Source of the DNA: Dehalococcoidia bacterium
GTDB lineage: Bacteria > Chloroflexota > Dehalococcoidia > UBA6926
Direction of reading: 5' to 3'
DNA: 11,115 bases
Assembly: GCA_029941095.1 (NCBI GenBank)
Contig: JAPYRO010000024.1
Coordinates: 1-11,115 of the forward strand
In this document: positions 6,878-11,115 of the stretch, in pieces
How the letters are laid out: each line of letters opens with the position of its first letter
Position numbering within the stretch: the stretch's first letter is position 1
Made by a program: the position numbers and the translations under genes
The notes under the pieces: generated by a model
Database searches by the model: none
Seen by the model: the letters and a program-made list of their open reading frames with translations, nothing else
What the model was told of the DNA's origin: nothing

Positions 6878-7705
6878 GTGTTATCCAAAAGAATTATTCC
6901 CTGTTTAGATGTAAAAGAAGGAAGAGTTGTAAAAGGGATTAAGTTTAAAGATCATCGCGATGTCGGTGATCCAGTTGAACTCGCAAAATATTATGATTCG
7001 GAAGGAGCTGATGAGCTTGTATTTTATGACATCACTGCTTCGTCAGATAACCGAAATATAATTTACGATGTTGTTTCAAAAGTTGCAGAAGCTATTTATA
7101 TTCCATTGACTGTTGGAGGCGGAATAAGGACCGTTGAAGATATTCGACTAATGCTTAATGCGGGTGCTGATAAAGTTAGTATTAATACTGCTGCTGTTGA
7201 AAATCCCCAGTTGATCGAAGATGCTGCAAAGCTCTTTGGAAGTCAATGTATAGTTTTGGGTATGGATGCTAAGTCTATTACCCGTGGATTAATCAACCAT
7301 TCAAACATTAGTAAGGACATAACTATTGACGCAGATTCCCAATGGGAGGTGCGTGTTAGAACTGGTAGTGGAGACGGAGAATCGACGAACATAGATGCCG
7401 TTAAATGGGCCCAATATGCAGTTAGATTAGGAATAGGGGAGATAGTCTTAAACAGTATGGATATGGATGGTACGCGACAAGGATACGATTTAGAGTTGAA
7501 CAAAACGATATCTCAAAATGTTTCAGTGCCCGTAGTTGCGAGTGGCGGAGCTGGAGGTAATCAGGATTTTTTAGATGCTTTTGGTAAAGGAAAAGTTGAT
7601 GCGGTACTGGCTGCAAGCATTTTCCATTATGGTGATAATAGGATTCAAGAAACAAAAAGATATTTATTCAACAATGGAATTCCTGTGCGCTATGAGGAGA
7701 GTTAA
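6878..7705 (+). CDS. hisF: Imidazole glycerol phosphate synthase, cyclase subunit
   Basis: 275-residue TIM barrel. It uses ammonia from HisH to cleave and cyclise PRFAR into imidazole glycerol phosphate and AICAR. The catalytic aspartates D11 (PCLDV) and D130 (GMDAK) and the conserved K19 are present, as are TVGGGIRT (78-85), SMDMDGT (193-199) and VASGGAGG (220-227). It starts at GTG with an excellent AAGGAGA (6864-6870) seven bases upstream. It is longer than the usual 250-260 residues because the loop after the D130 strand (about 133-170) carries roughly 12-16 extra residues, including NHSNISKDITIDADSQ. This loop is on the catalytic face of the barrel, so it may shape the active site or the HisA/HisH-facing surface. 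It is followed two bases later by the HAD gene. Confidence 0.94.
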   Translation: MLSKRIIPCLDVKEGRVVKGIKFKDHRDVGDPVELAKYYDSEGADELVFYDITASSDNRNIIYDVVSKVAEAIYIPLTVGGGIRTVEDIRLMLNAGADKVSINTAAVENPQLIEDAAKLFGSQCIVLGMDAKSITRGLINHSNISKDITIDADSQWEVRVRTGSGDGESTNIDAVKWAQYAVRLGIGEIVLNSMDMDGTRQGYDLELNKTISQNVSVPVVASGGAGGNQDFLDAFGKGKVDAVLAASIFHYGDNRIQETKRYLFNNGIPVRYEES

Positions 7706-7707
7706 GA

Positions 7708-8460
7708 ATGCTAATCCAAAAGCCTTCAGAGAAACCACTTAAAGCTATTTTTTTTGACGCGTATGGTACCTTATTTCATTACGAACCTGAGAAACTTTCT
7801 CAAACATTCTCTTTAATCGTTGCTCAACTTGGATTAAATATTGCCCCAGAAACCTTGCTTGATAGATGGAGGATATATGAAAAACAATTTCGCGAAACCA
7901 GGCTCTTGTTTACAGGTGGGATTTGGGTTGCTCCAGATGAATTCACATCGTATAAAAAGGCATGGATTTCTTGCTTTAAAAGAGCGTATGAATATTTTGG
8001 CCAATCAGAGGTTTCAAGCGAAGCATCTGTGAATTTTATGCTTGAAGACTTAAATAAGAGAGAGATATTTTCCGATGTAAGGCAAACCTTGAAGGATCTA
8101 AGTAACACTGTCTCCCTTTGTGTTATTAGTAATGCTGATTCTGATTTTTTGAGTAAATCGATAGAGAATAATGGATTGATATTTGATAAAATAATATGCT
8201 CAGAGGACGAGAGAGTATATAAACCTCACCCCTCTATTTTTCAGTCTGCTTTAGATTATTTTGGAATTGATGCAGCATCATCTGTGTATGTGGGAGATTC
8301 GCCTCTTGAAGATATACAAGGCCCTCAATCTCTGGGCATAAACGCAATATGGGTGAATAGGAACGGAACGGATTGGCCAGATGGTTTTCAATATGAACCA
8401 GTTTATGAAGTATCTAATTTAAAAGAAATTATTAAAATTGTTGATTCTATAAATAATTAA
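7708..8460 (+). CDS. HAD-superfamily hydrolase, subfamily IA-like, in the his cluster
   Basis: 250-residue haloacid dehalogenase-superfamily protein with a helical C1 cap (about residues 27-118). Motif I is FFDAYGTLF, nucleophile D17 with Y19 where most phosphatases have a second Asp. Motif II is VISNAD (S141). Motif III is YKP (K172). Motif IV is VYVGDSPLED (D197, D202). The Tyr and an Arg in the cap (R55 in RWRIYEKQF) recall L-2-haloacid dehalogenases, but the dehalogenase SSNxWD motif is replaced by the phosphatase-like GDSxxxD. The substrate is therefore open. GAGGAGA is seven bases before the ATG, and the gene begins two bases after hisF, so it is probably co-translated with it. Context suggests a small phosphorylated substrate, perhaps histidinol phosphate, but this is only an inference. 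Confidence 0.85.
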   Translation: MLIQKPSEKPLKAIFFDAYGTLFHYEPEKLSQTFSLIVAQLGLNIAPETLLDRWRIYEKQFRETRLLFTGGIWVAPDEFTSYKKAWISCFKRAYEYFGQSEVSSEASVNFMLEDLNKREIFSDVRQTLKDLSNTVSLCVISNADSDFLSKSIENNGLIFDKIICSEDERVYKPHPSIFQSALDYFGIDAASSVYVGDSPLEDIQGPQSLGINAIWVNRNGTDWPDGFQYEPVYEVSNLKEIIKIVDSINN

Positions 8461-8501
8461 ATTGATTAAATAGCGGTGGCTTTGATTAGGAGGAAAATCA
8501 A

Positions 8502-9137
8502 TTGGAAGCGAATATATTGATGGTTGATAAGGATGGACTGATTCCGGCGGTTATTCAAGACGCCGAAGACAACCGCGTGTTGATGGTCGGGTATATGAAC
8601 CAATTAGCATTGGAGAAAACGATCGATTCAAAACAAGTTTGGTTTTTTAGTCGATCTAGACAAGAGCTTTGGCTCAAAGGTGAAACATCTGGGAATTATA
8701 TGGATGTTGTGGATATAAAACCTGATTGTGATTCTGACTCCCTTTTAATAAAAGTGAACCCTAATGGCCCTGCTTGCCACACAGGCGAGGAAACATGTTT
8801 TTTCCAGGAATTTGTTACCGATGGTTGGGGTACAGATATAAAATCTAATGATCGTCTGGACCTGGAACTTAAAGAACTAGCTATCACTATTTCTCAACGA
8901 AACAGAGATTTACCAGATGACAGTTATACCGCCGAACTATTGAAAGGTGGGCTTAATAAAATAGGACAGAAGGTGATTGAAGAAGCTGGTGAAACAGCTT
9001 TAGCCGCGATGGGTGATTCTGATGAAAATACAAAGAATGAGGTGGCAGATCTTTTGTACCATCTCCTTGTTTTATTGGAAGCAAAAAGTATCCCCCTCCA
9101 AGATATTGCAGAAATTTTGAGTAGTCGTAGGCGGTAG
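8502..9137 (+). CDS. hisIE: Bifunctional phosphoribosyl-AMP cyclohydrolase / phosphoribosyl-ATP pyrophosphatase
   Basis: 211-residue fusion performing the second and third steps of histidine synthesis. The HisI domain (about 1-112) has VLMVGYMN (26-33), VWFFSRSRQELWLKGETSGN (46-65), PDCDSDS with D75, C76, D77 and D79, and the zinc ligands C92 (GPACHTG) and C99 (TCFF). The HisE domain (about 119-209) has SYTAELL (141-147), KVIEEAGE (157-164) and EVADLLYHLLVLL (180-192), a metal-dependent MazG-like helical fold. The start is TTG at 8502, eight bases after a perfect AGGAGG (8488-8493). The next ATG (8520) is too far from this site and would cut the N-terminus. The gene lies 41 bases after the HAD gene. 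The stop codon is inside the first arm of a large hairpin (9134-9177). Confidence 0.94.
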   Translation: MEANILMVDKDGLIPAVIQDAEDNRVLMVGYMNQLALEKTIDSKQVWFFSRSRQELWLKGETSGNYMDVVDIKPDCDSDSLLIKVNPNGPACHTGEETCFFQEFVTDGWGTDIKSNDRLDLELKELAITISQRNRDLPDDSYTAELLKGGLNKIGQKVIEEAGETALAAMGDSDENTKNEVADLLYHLLVLLEAKSIPLQDIAEILSSRRR

Positions 9138-9195
9138 CCACGAGCATGGCAACATTTCTGGTAGGAATGGTGGCTACTAGTAGAATCAATGCTCG
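9134..9195. ncRNA. Nested hairpin with possible pseudoknot at the end of hisIE
   Basis: GTAGCCAC (9134-9141) pairs with GTGGCTAC (9170-9177). Directly inside it, CATTTC (9153-9158) pairs with GGAATG (9164-9169) with one G-U pair and a TGGTA loop. The 3' strand is continuous over 14 bases, and the 5' strand has an 11-base bulge (9142-9152). Bulge bases plus one stem base, CGAGCAT (9141-9147), are complementary to ATGCTCG downstream (9189-9195). That would make a pseudoknot or an alternative fold. There is no T-run, so it is not a standard terminator. Whether it is a 3' end element, an RNA-stability hairpin or an independent RNA cannot be told. Confidence 0.45.
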
Positions 9196-9226
9196 AACGA
9201 GGCCAGGATGTTTGGATAATCGTTCG
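9194..9226. repeat. Inverted repeat in the hisIE-DUF1385 convergent gap
   Basis: CGAACGA (9194-9200) and TCGTTCG (9220-9226) are perfect 7-base arms with a 19-base loop. It follows the hairpin at the hisIE end and shares two bases with its possible pseudoknot arm. The rest of the gap (9227-9304) is AT-rich and holds AGATCAA (9284-9290) facing TTGATCT (9309-9315) around the DUF1385 stop. Confidence 0.4.
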
Positions 9227-9304
9227 CTCAACTTATATTCAAGTGCTTATCATAAACATAGTAATACTAGGGTAGTGTTCGAAAGATCAATTATCGTTGA
9301 TTGA

Positions 9305-10207
9305 TTAGTTGATCTGATCTGCTTCTATTGCACCATTCATAGCGTGTATTGCTACTTCTATTTGGCTATCATCCGGCTGTTTAGTCGTCAAAGACTGGAG
9401 CCATAGATTGGGTGCAATAATAAGTTTCATCATGGTGTATGAAGAATATTTGCTGCTCCATTTTATAATTTCATAACTAATGCCGGTAATTATTGGTATT
9501 AGTATTACCCTAGATAGAATACGTTCCCATAAGATAGGAGGTGTCCACAATACATGGACGATTATCGCGATTATTAGTACGACCAGAAGGAACGCTGTCC
9601 CGCACCTGGGATGAGGTGTATCGTAATCCCGTATATTTTTTATGGTAAGTTCTCGTCCATTCTCATAAGCATGGACCGTCATGTGCTCGGCACCGTGATA
9701 TTCAAAAATTCGTCTTACATCTTTGCTTAAACCAATTACGATTAGGTAAGTAATAAATAAACCTAACCTAATCATCCCTTCAATAATATTAGAGGTGATA
9801 TTTGTAGTTGCGTAATTTGAATCGAGAAAATTAGTAGCTACAGTGGGAAGAATGAAGAATAACCCTATACTCAGGATTGTGCTTGTAAAAAGAGTAGCTC
9901 CAATTGCTATGGAAGAGAGCGTTGTATCTTCTGTTGTATCCCCTTCGTCAATTGAAACTTGTGCTGAAAGCATCAACGCTTTGGTTCCTAAGGTCAGCAT
10001 TTCTGCAAGGACGATGGTTCCTCGAATCAACGGAATCGTCCGAAGGCGTTGGGCCCATTTCCAACCTATTGTTTCGGTCGTAACAAATATCGAACCATTT
10101 GGTCGTCTGACCGCCACACTAATAGCATTAATTCCTCTTATCAAAACGCCCTCGATCAAGGCTTGACCGCCATAATTAGCAGATGTTTTTTGAGTAAGAA
10201 GATTCAT
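9305..10207 (-). CDS. DUF1385 integral membrane protein (YqhQ-like)
   Basis: 300-residue membrane protein of unknown function. Family marks in order are GGQALIEGVLIRG (13-25), YHGAEHMTVHAYE (170-182), HPRCGTAF (199-206), SYEIIKW (244-250) and a C-terminal PDDSQIEVA stretch (278-286). Hydrophobic segments at about 99-121, 143-163, 204-221 and 229-246 suggest four membrane spans. The His/Glu/Cys motifs look like metal-binding or catalytic sites, but no activity is established that I know of. The usual family motif is GAEHKT, while here the Lys is Met176. The ribosome-binding site is weak. It follows rpmE, as in many bacteria where rpmE, DUF1385 and prfA are adjacent, but prfA is not next to it here. 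Confidence 0.9.
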   Translation of the reverse strand: MNLLTQKTSANYGGQALIEGVLIRGINAISVAVRRPNGSIFVTTETIGWKWAQRLRTIPLIRGTIVLAEMLTLGTKALMLSAQVSIDEGDTTEDTTLSSIAIGATLFTSTILSIGLFFILPTVATNFLDSNYATTNITSNIIEGMIRLGLFITYLIVIGLSKDVRRIFEYHGAEHMTVHAYENGRELTIKNIRDYDTPHPRCGTAFLLVVLIIAIIVHVLWTPPILWERILSRVILIPIITGISYEIIKWSSKYSSYTMMKLIIAPNLWLQSLTTKQPDDSQIEVAIHAMNGAIEADQIN

Positions 10208-10261
10208 ATGTTGTGTTGCTCGTGACCTGGTGCTCTTCCGTAATTATTAAACAAAATTTAC

Positions 10262-10290
10262 TGTATAAAGGTTTTTAATGATGCTATCAA
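10262..10290 (-). promoter_or_regulatory. Probable internal promoter for the DUF1385 gene
   Basis: On the minus strand TTGATA (10290-10285, five of six to TTGACA), a 17-base spacer and TATACA (10267-10262, four of six to TATAAT). It sits in the 86-base gap after rpmE and predicts a leader of about 45 bases. The gene could thus be expressed independently of the ribosomal protein genes. Confidence 0.45.
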
Positions 10291-10293
10291 ACG

Positions 10294-10503
10294 CTACTCT
10301 TGATCTTGTTGTGCGTATCGTTTTCTCATTCTTTCTACACGTCCTAAAGTATCCACTATTCTTTGCTGGCCTGTATAAAAAGGATGGCATTGATCGCATA
10401 TATCGACTTTAATATTTTCCTGAACTGATCCGGTTGCCCATGTATTGCCACAGGCGCATGTCACATCTGAATGGCCGTACTTGGGATGAATTTCCGATTT
10501 CAT
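10294..10503 (-). CDS. rpmE: 50S ribosomal protein L31 (zinc-binding type)
   Basis: 69-residue protein of the large subunit, located at the intersubunit bridge near the central protuberance in known ribosomes. MKSEIHPKYG, TCACGN and VDICDQCHPFYTG followed by VDTLGRVERMRKRY are diagnostic. C16, C18, C36 and C39 form the zinc site of the C+ form of L31, which in other bacteria can be swapped for a zinc-free paralogue under zinc starvation. AAAGGA precedes the ATG at a normal spacing. The gene lies 45 bases after rpmA. Confidence 0.96.
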   Translation of the reverse strand: MKSEIHPKYGHSDVTCACGNTWATGSVQENIKVDICDQCHPFYTGQQRIVDTLGRVERMRKRYAQQDQE

Positions 10504-10548
10504 AATAGTTCCTTTATTAAGATTGGTTTCGTAACTGCGCTGTCGACT

Positions 10549-10812
10549 CTAGGCCGATTCGATGGGGTATACGCTAACTCTTTTTTTGGCTTTAGTTTTG
10601 TGCTCGAATTTTACGGTTCCATCTATTTTAGAATATAAGGTGAAATCTCGGCCTCTGCCGACATTAACTCCTTCATATATTCGTGTGCCTCTTTGTCTTA
10701 ATATAATATTACCTGCTCGCACGATTTCACCATCGTATTTTTTGACACCTAGCCTTTGTCCTTGACTATCTCTACCGTTTCTTGTGGTTCCTCCACCTTT
10801 TTTGTGTGCCAT
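10549..10812 (-). CDS. rpmA: 50S ribosomal protein L27
   Basis: 87-residue large-subunit protein whose N-terminal tail reaches the peptidyl transferase centre. It begins directly MAHKKGGG, so it lacks the N-terminal extension that is cleaved in Firmicutes and relatives. TTRNGRDSQGQRLGVKKYDG and ILRQRGTRIYEGVNVG are standard. GGGAGA lies just upstream of the ATG. It follows rplU by 31 bases in the conserved rplU-rpmA order. Confidence 0.97.
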   Translation of the reverse strand: MAHKKGGGTTRNGRDSQGQRLGVKKYDGEIVRAGNIILRQRGTRIYEGVNVGRGRDFTLYSKIDGTVKFEHKTKAKKRVSVYPIESA

Positions 10813-10843
10813 GTTTATCTCCCTGTACGTTTTTGCCCGATAC

Positions 10844-11115
10844 CTATTTAGTTAATATTTGCCTAATTGAAAGTTGCGTAATTTGTTGTCTATGACCCTG
10901 TTTCCTTCTATATCGCGTTTTATTTTTATATTTGAACACCGTAATTTTTTTGTCTTTTGTTTGCTGAACTATTTCTGCGATGATTTTTGCCCCCTTAACC
11001 GTAGGCTGACCTACCGTTACAGAGTCGTTATCTTGGAGCAACAATATATTATCGAATTCAACTCGGTCTCCTGCCTCACCTGGCAATTTTTCAATATCGA
11101 TATTTTGCCCTGGTG
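10844..11115 (-). CDS. rplU: 50S ribosomal protein L21, cut by right window edge
   Basis: The C-terminal 90 codons of L21, with its N-terminal part of about 15-20 residues beyond the window. The visible part reads PGQNIDIEKLPGEAGDRVEF and later VGQPTVKGAKI, FKYKNKTRYRRKQGHRQ and QLSIRQI, all typical of L21. The TTG at 11086 encodes an internal leucine and is not the start. It is the first gene of the visible ribosomal cluster, so its promoter is outside. Confidence 0.95.
   Translation of the reverse strand, partial: PGQNIDIEKLPGEAGDRVEFDNILLLQDNDSVTVGQPTVKGAKIIAEIVQQTKDKKITVFKYKNKTRYRRKQGHRQQITQLSIRQILTK

Noticed and set aside
9134..9177. Intrinsic terminator for hisIE
   Set aside because: The stem is good, but no T-run follows on either strand.
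11084..11086. TTG at 11086 as the start of rplU
   Set aside because: The same frame continues upstream to the window edge with the conserved L21 residues PGQNIDIEK, so this codon is internal.

Overview
This is an AT-rich bacterial chromosome segment made of ordinary housekeeping genes. I see no mobile element, CRISPR array, tRNA or rRNA. The gene content suggests a Chloroflexota-like bacterium, possibly of the Dehalococcoidia/SAR202 type. The reasons are an HspR-type MerR regulator paired with a Clp ATPase, a DnaE with an intact PHP site and a GVRGSAAASL palm entry, and a DUF1385 (YqhQ-like) gene beside rpmE. This placement is an inference from motifs and gene order and was not tested by phylogeny.

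Layout. From the left edge to 4219 all genes are on the minus strand, transcribed hspR, then clpC, then dnaE. dnaE is cut by the left edge, leaving its first 376 codons. A divergent control region (4220-4410) separates them from a plus-strand series: a PduO-type corrinoid adenosyltransferase, hisH and hisA. A minus-strand MaoC-type dehydratase gene (6325-6750) then interrupts the series. It abuts hisA tail to tail and is divergent from hisF. The plus series resumes with hisF, a HAD-superfamily hydrolase and a fused hisIE. After a structured gap (9138-9304), a minus-strand cluster reads in from the right edge: rplU (cut by the right edge), rpmA, rpmE and DUF1385.

How the genes work together. 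HisI, HisE, HisA and HisH/HisF cover histidine synthesis from phosphoribosyl-ATP to imidazole glycerol phosphate plus AICAR. The genes for hisG, hisB, hisC and hisD and a recognised histidinol-phosphate phosphatase are not in the window. The HAD gene within the cluster is a possible but unproven phosphatase. HspR probably represses its own operon, and therefore clpC, from the intergenic region shared with the divergent genes. The ribosomal protein genes form the usual L21-L27-L31 cluster.

Points for a second look: a nested hairpin with a possible pseudoknot at the end of hisIE; overlapping divergent promoters carrying an inverted repeat; a longer catalytic-face loop in HisF; non-ATG starts on three his genes; and mixed catalytic motifs in the HAD protein. 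I found no convincing new multi-gene system.
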